From an uncultured Collinsella sp. (lineage in GTDB: Bacteria > Actinomycetota > Coriobacteriia > Coriobacteriales > Coriobacteriaceae), in the NCBI GenBank assembly GCA_902467875.1, contig CABQWP010000003.1:15113-79112 (forward strand): 64,000 bases of DNA, in the 5' to 3' direction. The number at the start of each line of letters is the position of its first letter. The stretch's first letter is position 1. Under the pieces are notes generated by a model. That model saw nothing but the letters and a program-made list of their open reading frames with translations, was not told the origin of the DNA and did no database searches. Below are positions 17,080 through 24,751 of the stretch, in pieces. The translations under genes were made by a program, and so were the position numbers.

Positions 17080-17497
17080 GTCCCAACAACAGCCGATGCG
17101 GCCGCCGACACCTTTTGAACGCCTAGCGGACCCCGAGGGCAGACGCCGCGTCGCCGACCCCAACCTCACTGCCAATGGTGCCGTGCGCGCCAACCGCGCC
17201 GCACAGTTTATGCCCTTTGCCGCCCTCACGGGATACTACGAACTCGTGCGCAAGCAGGAAATCACCGTCGAGCCAAAACGTGAGCTCACGGAAGAAAAAG
17301 CCCTCGTACTTTCTAAAAAGCTCGAGGGTCTCAAACGTGGCGACTTGGTTCGTGTCACCTATTACGATACGTACGGCTATCGCTCCCGCACCGGCATCCT
17401 CGACGAGGCGCTCCCCGCCTTCAAGCTCCTCAAGCTCAAAGACATCGCCATCGACTTCGACGACATCCAAGACATCGAACTGCGCGGACGAGCCTAG
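17072..17497 (+). CDS. YolD-like protein, partner of the Y-family polymerase
   Basis: 141 residues. NRAAQFMPFAALTGYYELVRK and the beta-rich end (LVRVTYYDTYGYRSRTGILDEA...IAIDFDDI) are the YolD-like family pattern. YolD proteins are small partners encoded with UmuC-like polymerases in Gram-positive SOS operons; their biochemical role is not settled. The GTG start at 17072 has AGGAGG upstream and overlaps the polymerase stop by 8 bases, indicating translational coupling. It should share the LexA-type control. An acidic C-terminus is present; there are no membrane segments. Confidence 0.85.
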   Translation: MPKSQQQPMRPPTPFERLADPEGRRRVADPNLTANGAVRANRAAQFMPFAALTGYYELVRKQEITVEPKRELTEEKALVLSKKLEGLKRGDLVRVTYYDTYGYRSRTGILDEALPAFKLLKLKDIAIDFDDIQDIELRGRA

Positions 17498-17523
17498 CCA
17501 AGGAAGCGCATCCAGGGCGGCGC

Positions 17524-17907
17524 TTACAGCGTCATGACGTAGTAGCCCGCGTCTTTCACGGCCGTCTCGAGAACACCACGATCAACCGGCTGTTTAGAGC
17601 GCACACGTGCCGTGTGATCCGCATACGTCACCGTTGCCCACACGCCGTCCAGCGCATTGAGGGCATTGGCCACGTTCTGAGCGCAGCCGTCACAGCTCAT
17701 GCCGCCGATGAGCAGCTCATCGCTATAGGGATAGTGCGATGCATCGGTATCCACCACAACAACCTTTTTGGCCTTCTTGCCGCTCGCACCATCGCTGCAG
17801 CAACTCTTCCCGTGTGTCGAAGCGGCAATGCGACGCAGTCCAAAAAACATGCCGACGGCAATGACGGCCAGCACGATGAGATTCGCAGAGTTGAGCAAGT
17901 CACTCAT
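17524..17907 (-). CDS. Membrane-anchored heavy-metal-associated (HMA) domain protein
   Basis: 127 residues. One transmembrane segment (about 8-24, LNSANLIVLAVIAVGMFFG) leads to a Cys pair SCCSDG and a Lys-rich linker, then an HMA domain with GMSCDGC (Cys72, Cys75), the CxxC copper-binding motif. The domain is normally found in copper chaperones and P-type ATPases. Here it stands alone behind a membrane anchor, probably binding Cu(I) at the membrane surface. ATG 17907 has AAAGGGG upstream. A candidate CsoR operator lies 29 bases upstream. No copper ATPase or csoR gene is in the window. Confidence 0.8.
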   Translation of the reverse strand: MSDLLNSANLIVLAVIAVGMFFGLRRIAASTHGKSCCSDGASGKKAKKVVVVDTDASHYPYSDELLIGGMSCDGCAQNVANALNALDGVWATVTYADHTARVRSKQPVDRGVLETAVKDAGYYVMTL

Positions 17908-17935
17908 GCGTTCCCCTTTCAAGTAGCACTATCTA

Positions 17936-17954
17936 GATACCCCCATGGGGTGTC
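17936..17954. promoter_or_regulatory. CsoR-like operator
   Basis: ATACCCCCATGGGGTGT (17937-17953) is a G/C palindrome with flanking AT/GT, very like the CsoR consensus (TACCC...GGGTA). It lies just upstream of the HMA-domain gene, consistent with copper-responsive derepression. Only the site is seen; the regulator gene is elsewhere. Confidence 0.6.
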
Positions 17955-18015
17955 CCCATCTTAACCCAAATTCATGTCCGTTCGGTCAATTAGTTTCCCG
18001 TTTCAAACTTTTTTG

Positions 18016-18043
18016 TTGACCATGGCTTACTTTCGTGTATAAG
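18016..18043 (+). promoter_or_regulatory. Promoter of the DUF3793-flavodoxin operon
   Basis: TTGACC (18016-18021) and TATAAG (18038-18043) are 16 bp apart, about 40 bases before the GTG start. A T-rich stretch precedes the -35. Confidence 0.6.
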
Positions 18044-18081
18044 TTTTCCTAGGCTAACAGTTTAGATCCGTAAGGAGCGCC

Positions 18082-18786
18082 GTGACTCGAACCATAGACA
18101 TCCCAACGTTTCAGGCGGCAGTCGTGCGCAACTGCTCTCCCACGCTCGCGGGCATCAAGCCGGCATCGCTCTTTACCTATCCAGGCACCTACGCCCACGG
18201 GGACGGCTCGGTCGCAACCGAAACCATCGCAGAGCGCCGAGCACGCCTGCTCAACGTTATCGCCCAGTGCAGTCGCGAGCTTGACCCGTTCGGTATCCAC
18301 CTGAGTGTTTTGGTCTGGCGGCCCTGCGGAGCGCTCGTGTATATGTACCGAGCCAAAAGCCTCACCACCTATTTCGCAGACCCTCGCGCCCAAACGGCGC
18401 TCGCCTCGGAAGGCTACGACACGAGAGACCTTTCGACATGCCTTGTGCATTTGGCATCACGCATCACGCTCGCGAGCAATAACGTCGCGGAATGCGCCTG
18501 TAGCCAGACTCGATGCGCACTACCCCAGCAAGCTAGCTGCAGCAACGACTGCACCTGTGAGTTCCCACACGAAATAGGCTACTTCCTAGGATATCCCTAC
18601 GACGACGTGCACGAGTTTATCGTCCAGCGCGGCGAGAACTACAAGGTCTTTGGAGCTTGGAAGGTCTACACGAATGTCGAGCAAGCGCTTGCGATGTTTG
18701 ACGCCTACCGCGCTTGCACTCAATACCTCACCTTTGTCTATCAGCAGGGCTGCAGCCTGGCGCAACTTGCCCAGGCAACCCGATAG
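18082..18786 (+). CDS. DUF3793-family protein
   Basis: 234 residues. NCSPTLAGIKPASLF at the start and FPHEIGYFLGYPYDDVHEFI plus YKVFGAWKVYTNVEQALAMFDAYRAC near the end are the conserved DUF3793 blocks. The protein is Cys-rich; a cluster (ACSQTRC...CSNDCTC) sits at about 145-165. It has no signal peptide, so it is cytoplasmic. The family's function is unknown to me; it commonly accompanies flavodoxin in anaerobes, as here, which suggests a redox or iron-related role. Start GTG 18082 has AAGGAG upstream. The flavodoxin gene follows after 46 bases and shares the promoter at 18016. Confidence 0.8.
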   Translation: MTRTIDIPTFQAAVVRNCSPTLAGIKPASLFTYPGTYAHGDGSVATETIAERRARLLNVIAQCSRELDPFGIHLSVLVWRPCGALVYMYRAKSLTTYFADPRAQTALASEGYDTRDLSTCLVHLASRITLASNNVAECACSQTRCALPQQASCSNDCTCEFPHEIGYFLGYPYDDVHEFIVQRGENYKVFGAWKVYTNVEQALAMFDAYRACTQYLTFVYQQGCSLAQLAQATR

Positions 18787-18832
18787 AACATAGAAGCCGC
18801 GGCAACCTGCCGCACAACTGAAAGGACTCAAC

Positions 18833-19252
18833 ATGAGCAAGATCGCCGTCGTCTACTGGAGCGGCACGGGCAACACAGAGGTCATGGCAAACCTCGTCGC
18901 CGAAGGCGCCACGTCCGCGGGTGCCGAGACCGAGGTCATCCCCTGCGCCGACTTCTCTGCCGACAAGGCCGCCGAATATGATGCCTTCGCCTTCGGCTGT
19001 CCCGCCATGGGCTCCGAGGAACTCGAGTACGATGAGTTCCAGCCGATGTGGGATGAGGCCAAGGAGACTCTCGGCGACAAGAAGGTCGTCCTCTTTGGCT
19101 CCTATTCGTGGGCCGAGGGCGAGTGGATGGACAACTGGAAGGCCGACGCCGACGAGGCCGGCGTCAACGTCGTGGACTCCACCATCTGCTACGACGCGCC
19201 CGACGACGAGGGCGAGACCGCTTGCAAGGCCCTCGGAGCCGAGCTCGCCTAG
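18833..19252 (+). CDS. Flavodoxin (short-chain)
   Basis: 139 residues, typical short-chain flavodoxin. The FMN phosphate loop is WSGTGNTE at 9-16; FGCPAMGSEELE and FGSYSWAEGEW are the two isoalloxazine-binding loops. It is a low-potential electron carrier that can replace ferredoxin when iron is short. AAAGGA lies 9 bases upstream of ATG 18833. It follows a DUF3793 gene in an operon and ends before a bidirectional terminator. High acidic content is normal for the family. The electron partner is not identifiable here; candidates include the NrdG or other radical-SAM activases of an anaerobe. Confidence 0.92.
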   Translation: MSKIAVVYWSGTGNTEVMANLVAEGATSAGAETEVIPCADFSADKAAEYDAFAFGCPAMGSEELEYDEFQPMWDEAKETLGDKKVVLFGSYSWAEGEWMDNWKADADEAGVNVVDSTICYDAPDDEGETACKALGAELA

Positions 19253-19309
19253 CGGCAATGAGCTCCGCCCGTAACGCGCTCTGCACCAAAACACATTCGC
19301 GTCCCAACA

Positions 19310-19344
19310 AAAACGGGAGCCGAATCACATCCAGCTCCCGTTTT
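19310..19344. terminator. Bidirectional terminator
   Basis: AAAACGGGAGC (19310-19320) pairs perfectly with GCTCCCGTTTT (19334-19344). T-runs on both strands serve the flavodoxin gene and the convergent ABC-transporter operon. Confidence 0.85.
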
Positions 19345-19369
19345 CTGCCATGTCACTCATATAAAGCGG

Positions 19370-20122
19370 CTACGAGATATTGCCCAAAAACGCCTTGGTG
19401 CGCTCGCTCTTGGGGTGATCGAAGACCTCGCTCGGCGTACCCTCTTCCACGATAACGCCACCGTCCATAAAGACGACGCGGTCGGCGACGTCGCGGGCAA
19501 AGCCCATCTCGTGCGTCACGACGATCATGGTCATACCGTCACGCGCAAGATCGCGCATGACGCCAAGAACGTCGCGGACAAGCTCGGGGTCAAGCGCCGA
19601 CGTGGCCTCGTCAAAGAGCATCACGTGCGGGTTCATCGACAGGGCGCGGGCGATGGCAACGCGCTGCTGCTGGCCGCCCGAAAGCTGACTCGGCATAAAA
19701 TCGATGCGCTCGGCCAAGCCGACCTTGGTCAGCTCCTCGATGGCAATCTTCTCGGCCTCTTCCTTGCTGCGCTTGAGCACCTTTTGCTGCGCGAGCATGA
19801 CGTTCTTTTTGACTGACAGGTGCGGGAACAAATTGAACTGCTGGAACACCATACCCAGATGCGTACGTACCTTGTTAAGGTCGACGCCCTTGGCGCACAC
19901 GTCCACGCCCTCAACGATGATCGAGCCGCTCGTGGGATGCTCCAGACGATTGATGCAGCGAAGCATCGTCGACTTGCCCGAGCCCGAAGGACCCAGGACT
20001 ACGACGACCTCGCCCTTGCGCACATCCAGATCGATATCGCGCAGGACCACGTTATCGCCAAAGGCCTTCTGGAGATTCTTGATGCTAACGACGACCTCGT
20101 TCGAGTTATTGATTTCGCTCAT
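19370..20122 (-). CDS. Polar amino-acid ABC transporter ATPase
   Basis: 250 residues of the GlnQ/HisP type. Walker A is GPSGSGKST at 44-52, the signature LSGGQQQR lies near 144, and Walker B is [12 protein letters not shown]. The Q-loop (FQQFNLFPH) and H-loop (VVTHE) are present. It powers uptake of a polar amino acid together with the permease and lipoprotein encoded immediately upstream. ATG 20122 has AGGAGG; the permease stop is 12 bases before. It is the last gene of the operon and ends at the shared terminator. Substrate class (glutamine, arginine, cystine and so on) cannot be fixed. Confidence 0.92.
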   Translation of the reverse strand: MSEINNSNEVVVSIKNLQKAFGDNVVLRDIDLDVRKGEVVVVLGPSGSGKSTMLRCINRLEHPTSGSIIVEGVDVCAKGVDLNKVRTHLGMVFQQFNLFPHLSVKKNVMLAQQKVLKRSKEEAEKIAIEELTKVGLAERIDFMPSQLSGGQQQRVAIARALSMNPHVMLFDEATSALDPELVRDVLGVMRDLARDGMTMIVVTHEMGFARDVADRVVFMDGGVIVEEGTPSEVFDHPKSERTKAFLGNIS

Positions 20123-20134
20123 AATAGAACCTCC

Positions 20135-21496
20135 TTACAGACCGGCGATATGATCGGCGGGCGTCGCGACAACCTGTCCGGCGCTCTTGGTGGGACGCTT
20201 CTTTTTGGTTTCGGCCGTGCCCAAAAGCCTCGCCTCAAGACCGCTCACCAAGCGGGCAAGCGGCAGGGTGATGACCAGGTAGAACAGGGCGGCAACCACA
20301 TACGGCGTGATGGAGCCCGTCGTGGCCACGATGGTGCGGGCGTTCATGACAATCTCGACCACGCCCACGGCCGCGAGTAGCGACGTGTCCTTGTAGAGCA
20401 GGATGAACTCACTGGTCAACGTAGGCAAAACATTGCGGAACGTCTGCGGAATCATAACGTAGAGCAGTGTCTGGAAGGCATTCATGCCCAGCGAGCGAGC
20501 GGCCTCGTTCTGGCCCTTGGGGATCGACTGAATACCGGCGCGGAAGATCTCGCACAGGTAGGCGGACGAGTTCATGGCCATGACGATAACGCCCAAGACG
20601 TAGTCGTCCACCTTGACGCCGGCAAGCGGCAGGCCAAAGAATGCAATGTAAATCTGCAGGAACGCCGGCGTACCGCGGATGATATTCACATAGATGCCGG
20701 CAAGACAACGAAGGATGCGCGACTTGGAAATGCGCATGAGCGACAGCGCAAAGCCAAAGGGAATGGCCAACGGAAATGCCACGAGCACGATCGAGAGCGA
20801 CATAAGGAAGCCCTTGAAGACGATCGGCAGGCTCTGAACCAAAATGACCGGGTTCAGGAACAGGCGAAGGAACATGTTGGAATTCCATGCCTCGACCCAC
20901 GGCTGCTCCTTAAGATCGGCCAGGAAGTTATCGAATGCCGTCACGCCCTTGATCTCGACGGAAGGAATCTTGGAAATCTTCTTGGTCGAACCGTCGGCGA
21001 GCGTATAGGTACCGCTAAAGGCCTCGTCGCCGCCCTCGACGGGGAAGGTCACGCCGTAGACCTCGACACGGAAATAGCCGCCAGCGGGCGCCGTCTCGCC
21101 AAAATCGATCTTGAGCGTCTGGCCGTCGACCTTGCACGTAGGCTTCATGGGCGTACGGTCCATAAGGTCATCGCCCGAGAGCATCGTCAGACGTGTGTCG
21201 TCCGCACCAAAGGTCGTGCCATCGGCAAACGTCAGCGAAAGACCACTCAGTTCCTCGTCGGCATCGGCCTGGACCTCCCAGGTAATGCGCGTCTCGGTGC
21301 CGCCGACCACAGCGCTGCCCGAACCGGTGTTGGGTCGGGCGGTAATCTTTGCGGTCTCAAGCGCCTGGGCGGTCGTGGGCGCATATGCCCCCACGCACAC
21401 CAGCGCGAGCGCCACGGCCATGGCGCAGGCTAGCTTTTGGAGCAAGGCGGGCAGTGGAAAACGCTGCTCCGCAGCCCCTTCGTTCAATCGAGACAA
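20135..21496 (-). CDS. Amino-acid ABC permease with a fused N-terminal extracytoplasmic domain
   Basis: 453 residues, twice the usual length. A signal-like hydrophobic stretch (about 17-40) ends in TAQA, then a beta-rich domain of about 150 residues (50-195) of unknown family, then the His/Glu-type permease from about 215. The permease part has the EAA loop, EAARSLGMNAFQTLLYVMIPQ. The start is TTG 21496 with AGGAG upstream; no better codon is in frame. A terminator hairpin separates it from the binding-protein gene, which should give more binding protein than permease. The added domain could dock the lipoprotein or bind ligand; this is inference. Confidence 0.86.
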   Translation of the reverse strand: MSRLNEGAAEQRFPLPALLQKLACAMAVALALVCVGAYAPTTAQALETAKITARPNTGSGSAVVGGTETRITWEVQADADEELSGLSLTFADGTTFGADDTRLTMLSGDDLMDRTPMKPTCKVDGQTLKIDFGETAPAGGYFRVEVYGVTFPVEGGDEAFSGTYTLADGSTKKISKIPSVEIKGVTAFDNFLADLKEQPWVEAWNSNMFLRLFLNPVILVQSLPIVFKGFLMSLSIVLVAFPLAIPFGFALSLMRISKSRILRCLAGIYVNIIRGTPAFLQIYIAFFGLPLAGVKVDDYVLGVIVMAMNSSAYLCEIFRAGIQSIPKGQNEAARSLGMNAFQTLLYVMIPQTFRNVLPTLTSEFILLYKDTSLLAAVGVVEIVMNARTIVATTGSITPYVVAALFYLVITLPLARLVSGLEARLLGTAETKKKRPTKSAGQVVATPADHIAGL

Positions 21497-21561
21497 GGTG
21501 GCTCCTATCGTAGAAGTTGCCGGCAAAACGAGACGGAAGCACTCTCCGTCAAGAGAAGCGC

Positions 21562-21592
21562 AAAGGCCCTCTCCGCAAAACGGAAAGGGCCT
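21562..21592 (-). terminator. Attenuating hairpin between binding-protein and permease genes
   Basis: AGGCCCTTTCCG (minus strand, 21592-21581) pairs with CGGAGAGGGCCTTT (21575-21562), followed by GCGC rather than a long T-run. Partial termination here would favour the lipoprotein. Confidence 0.65.
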
Positions 21593-21613
21593 ACACGCAA
21601 TCAAGTAGCTATT

Positions 21614-22474
21614 TTACTTGATGTTGTACTTAGCCATGAGGGCGTCGACGGTACCGTCGTCGGTCAGGTCCTTGATGGCCTGGTTGATGTCGTCCTTGAG
21701 CTTGGTGTTGCCCTGGTTGATGGCGATGGCGTACTCCTCGCCGGTGCTGATCTGCTTGATGGTCTGGCAGGTGTTGAACTGCTCGGCGGTCAGCTGGCTG
21801 GCAACGGAGCGGTTGGTGACTACAGCGTCGCCCTTATCGGACTGCAGAGCGCTAAAGCACTCGGTAGCGTCCTTGTAGGGGACGATCTTGGCCTTGGGGA
21901 AGTTCTCCTGGGCAAAGGACTCGGCGGTCGAGCCAGACTGAACGATGATGGTAGCGTCGGCGTTGTTGAGCTTCTCGCTGTAGTTGTCGGCCGTGATGTC
22001 GGTGTTATCGACCTTGGTCACGATAGCCTGATCGTCCATGTAGTAGGAATCGGAGAAAGTGACTTCCTTCTCACGCTCGGGCGTGTCGGTGATAGCCGCG
22101 ATGGAGACGTCGTACTTAGCGCCCGAAGCGACACCGGGTACGAGTGTGTCGAAGTCATTGTTGACGTACTCGACATCCAGGCCCAGCTTGTCGCCGATAG
22201 CCTTGATGAGCTCAAGGTCAAAGCCCTGATAATCGCCGTTGTCATCCTTGTACTCAAACGGAGCGTACTCGGCAGAGGTGCCGACGGTCAGCGTACCGTC
22301 CTTGACGAGCGCGTACTCCTTGGAGCCGTCGACCTTCTCGACCTTAGCGTCGTCAGAGCTGCTGGAACCGGCATCAGAACCAGAGGTGGCGTTGGACGAG
22401 CCGCAGCCCGTCAGTGCAAGGGCGATCGCCATGGCGCCCGTGGCGGCAAATGCGCCAAGCTTCTTCAGCTTCAT
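21614..22474 (-). CDS. Amino-acid-binding lipoprotein (SBP family 3)
   Basis: 286 residues. A lipoprotein signal with lipobox LALTGC (Cys24) is followed by a Ser/Gly/Asp-rich linker and the family 3 solute-binding fold: TLTVGTSAEYAPFEYKDDNG, FDLELIKAIGDKLGL, SGAKYDVSIAAITDTPERE and the second lobe from about 185. It is anchored outside the cell membrane and delivers a polar amino acid to the permease-ATPase pair downstream. ATG 22474 has GGAAGGAG. It is the first gene of its operon. Ligand specificity is unresolved; the Arg/Asp pair that holds the amino-acid backbone is plausible in TPERE and later Asp. Confidence 0.9.
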   Translation of the reverse strand: MKLKKLGAFAATGAMAIALALTGCGSSNATSGSDAGSSSSDDAKVEKVDGSKEYALVKDGTLTVGTSAEYAPFEYKDDNGDYQGFDLELIKAIGDKLGLDVEYVNNDFDTLVPGVASGAKYDVSIAAITDTPEREKEVTFSDSYYMDDQAIVTKVDNTDITADNYSEKLNNADATIIVQSGSTAESFAQENFPKAKIVPYKDATECFSALQSDKGDAVVTNRSVASQLTAEQFNTCQTIKQISTGEEYAIAINQGNTKLKDDINQAIKDLTDDGTVDALMAKYNIK

Positions 22475-22621
22475 AATCAGTCTCCTTCCGGTGACCCCGT
22501 TTGATTCAGAGGTCTGCAAAAACTGTTGGATATTATGCACCCGTAAATGCGAAACTGCAATTAGAAAACTGATTGAAACAAACCCATAACGTGAATGGAA
22601 CACTCCACTTTGTGACAGTCA

Positions 22622-23488
22622 TTACTGCTGCAATGACCTTAATAGCGTAATTTCCGCTGCATAACCTGCAAGTTCGTTCGGTGTCTCCAAGATGAATGGC
22701 AATGCGCGCAAGCGGCCATTCGATACAATATTCTGTATAACCTGCATACCGCCGCCAAACTCTTCACTACCCAGGTAGCCCTTGCCGATGCACTCGTGGC
22801 GATCCTTATGGGCGCCGCAGGGATTCTTGGAGTCATTGATGTGCACGGCGCGCAGGCGCTCGATACCCACCACGCGATCGAACTCGTCAAGCACACCGTC
22901 AAGATCGCGGACGATGTCATAGCCGGCGTCATTCACATGGCAGGTATCTAGGCAAACGCCCAACTTGGCCGACAGCTCGGGGCGCTTGTCGGCAACGCCC
23001 TCGATGATTAGCGCCAGCTCCTCAAAGCTGCGGCCCACCTCGGTGCCCTTGCCGGCCATGGTCTCGAGCAGCACCGTCGTCTGCTGGCCCTCAAACATCA
23101 CCTGGCACAGCGTATCAACAATCATCTGAATGCCGGCGTCGGAGCCCTGCCCCACATGCGCACCGGGATGGAAGTTGTAGTAGTTGCCGGGCAGTGCTTC
23201 CATACGCTGCAGATCCTCGGCCATGGCCTCCAGGGCAAACTCGCGCGCCCGCTCCTTAGCGGAGCAGGGGTTATAGGTATACGGGGCATGAGCCACGAGC
23301 GGGCCAAAGTCGTTTTGCTCCATAAGCTCGCGCAGGGCCGCCACGTCATCCATGTCAAGGTCTTTTGCCTTGCCACCTCGCGGGTTGCGCGTAAAGAACG
23401 CAAAGGTATTGGCGCCAATGGACAACGCCGTCTCCCCCATCGCCCGATAGCCCTTCGTCGTCGAAAGATGACACCCGATCGTCAGCAT
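22622..23488 (-). CDS. nfo: Endonuclease IV (AP endonuclease)
   Basis: 288 residues. It cuts 5' of abasic sites in base-excision repair. Zinc-ligand segments are visible in order: [69 protein letters not shown] and LETPNE. The ATG at 23488 is chosen because GGGGGAG lies upstream; an in-frame TTG two codons earlier lacks a separate site. A structured intergenic repeat (23509-23580) sits just upstream of the gene. It stands alone, with no repair operon around it. Confidence 0.94.
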   Translation of the reverse strand: MLTIGCHLSTTKGYRAMGETALSIGANTFAFFTRNPRGGKAKDLDMDDVAALRELMEQNDFGPLVAHAPYTYNPCSAKERAREFALEAMAEDLQRMEALPGNYYNFHPGAHVGQGSDAGIQMIVDTLCQVMFEGQQTTVLLETMAGKGTEVGRSFEELALIIEGVADKRPELSAKLGVCLDTCHVNDAGYDIVRDLDGVLDEFDRVVGIERLRAVHINDSKNPCGAHKDRHECIGKGYLGSEEFGGGMQVIQNIVSNGRLRALPFILETPNELAGYAAEITLLRSLQQ

Positions 23489-23508
23489 CTCCAACTCCCC
23501 CTCATCAG

Positions 23509-23580
23509 TTGCGGAAAAATACGGTCTATTGGTGCCTTATTTTGGCGCAAACAGACCGTATTCCACCGCAAGTTATAAAA
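23509..23580. repeat. Structured intergenic repeat, family P, copy 1
   Basis: Stem arms AATACGGTCT (23518-23527) and AGACCGTATT (23553-23562) are perfectly complementary, flanked by TTGCGG (23509-23514) and CCGCAA (23566-23571), then TATAAAAGG. Its 25-nt loop resembles that of copy 2 at 24677-24749 although the stem sequence is different. It lies between nfo and the upstream oxidoreductase gene. Confidence 0.7.
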
Positions 23581-23640
23581 GGGGCATCAGGGGCAAAGGC
23601 CTCCAAGGCATTCCAGGCGCTGGCGCCATGCCCCCGCGCC

Positions 23641-24660
23641 CTAAAGTTTTAAGCGAATCGCATCGATGATGTGCGCACAGCGCTGCGTGGCGGCAAGGGG
23701 CATGACGGGACTCTCGAGTTTCCCCGCCCAGATGAGCTGGGTCGCATGCTGGATTTCGCCGTAGAAATCATCGATCTCAAACGGGGCATTTATTTCTAGC
23801 GTTCGACCGTCGGAATACTTCACATGGGCGAGCTCGGGGCGATGGAGACGCTCGATTTCCAACGAGCCCCGCTCACAGGCAATCGTTAAGCGGCTTTCAT
23901 ATGTTGCTTTGCCGTCGCACGCCATATGAATGGGTATACCGCCGACGCTCATATGGATCTCGTCGGCCCAATCGACGCGGCCGCCCGATACGTCACGCCA
24001 GCGAACTTCACGGGAAGAAACCTCGCACGCGCCCGCGAGCAAATCCTCAAACCAACCGACTGCATAGCAGCCCATATCATATAGACAGCCGCCCTGCAAC
24101 GGATCAAGCAGATAGCCCGAAGGAGGCTCGCCGTAATCGAGCTTTTGCACGCTTTCAATCGAGACAATACGGCCAAGCTCACCCGACGCAAGCAAGTCCT
24201 TCACGCGAGTGCGCATCGGGCAAAACCGATTCTTCATCGCCTCCATAAACAGCACGCCGCGCTCACGAGAGGTGGAGGCAATCGAGAGAGCCTCTTCCTC
24301 ACTCAAAACGGCCGGCTTTTCGCACAGCACGGCCTTTCCGGCGCGCAGCGCGCGACAGGCCCAACGCGTATGCATGCCATGCGGAAGAGCCAAGTAGATT
24401 GCGTCGACATCGGGGTCGGCAATCAGCGCGTCATAAGCCGCATCGCCGTTATCATCGGCCGAGGCATGGCTATGCGCAGCATCGATCGAAAACGCTCGGG
24501 AAAATTCCTCGACATGCGCAGGAGTGCGGCCGGCCGCAGCCACCAGCCGTGCCCCGTCGACCTTCTTGAGCGACGATGCAAATCGATGAGAAATGTGCCC
24601 GGCGCCCAAAATGCCCCAACGAACCTCACGCGAATCATTACGTAAACCTCGGTCACCCAC
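23641..24660 (-). CDS. Gfo/Idh/MocA-family oxidoreductase
   Basis: 339 residues. The N-terminal Rossmann fold has WGILGAGHISHRF (GxGxxG) and the family EKP motif in VLCEKPAVLSEEEA. The C-terminal alpha/beta domain has QGGCLYDMGCYAVGW, a typical substrate-side segment with the conserved Lys/Asp/His area (DMGCY). These NAD(P)-dependent enzymes act on sugars, inositols or cyclic polyols. GTG 24660 has GGGAG upstream. A repeat of the same type precedes it (24677-24749). Nothing nearby fixes the substrate. Confidence 0.84.
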   Translation of the reverse strand: MGDRGLRNDSREVRWGILGAGHISHRFASSLKKVDGARLVAAAGRTPAHVEEFSRAFSIDAAHSHASADDNGDAAYDALIADPDVDAIYLALPHGMHTRWACRALRAGKAVLCEKPAVLSEEEALSIASTSRERGVLFMEAMKNRFCPMRTRVKDLLASGELGRIVSIESVQKLDYGEPPSGYLLDPLQGGCLYDMGCYAVGWFEDLLAGACEVSSREVRWRDVSGGRVDWADEIHMSVGGIPIHMACDGKATYESRLTIACERGSLEIERLHRPELAHVKYSDGRTLEINAPFEIDDFYGEIQHATQLIWAGKLESPVMPLAATQRCAHIIDAIRLKL

Positions 24661-24676
24661 GATAGTCTCCCATTAG

Positions 24677-24749
24677 TTGCGGCGAAATAGTTCCTGCTGT
24701 TGCCCTATTCTGCCGTAAACAGGAACTATTCCATCACAAGATATAAAAG
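24677..24749. repeat. Structured intergenic repeat, family P, copy 2
   Basis: Stem arms AATAGTTCCTG (24686-24696) and CAGGAACTATT (24720-24730) are perfectly complementary, flanked by TTGCGG and CACAAG, then TATAAAAGG. Stem bases differ from copy 1 at almost every pair, yet pairing is preserved, and the loop is alike (both have a TGCC..TATT..G.CG.AAA pattern). Confidence 0.7.
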
Positions 24750-24751
24750 GA

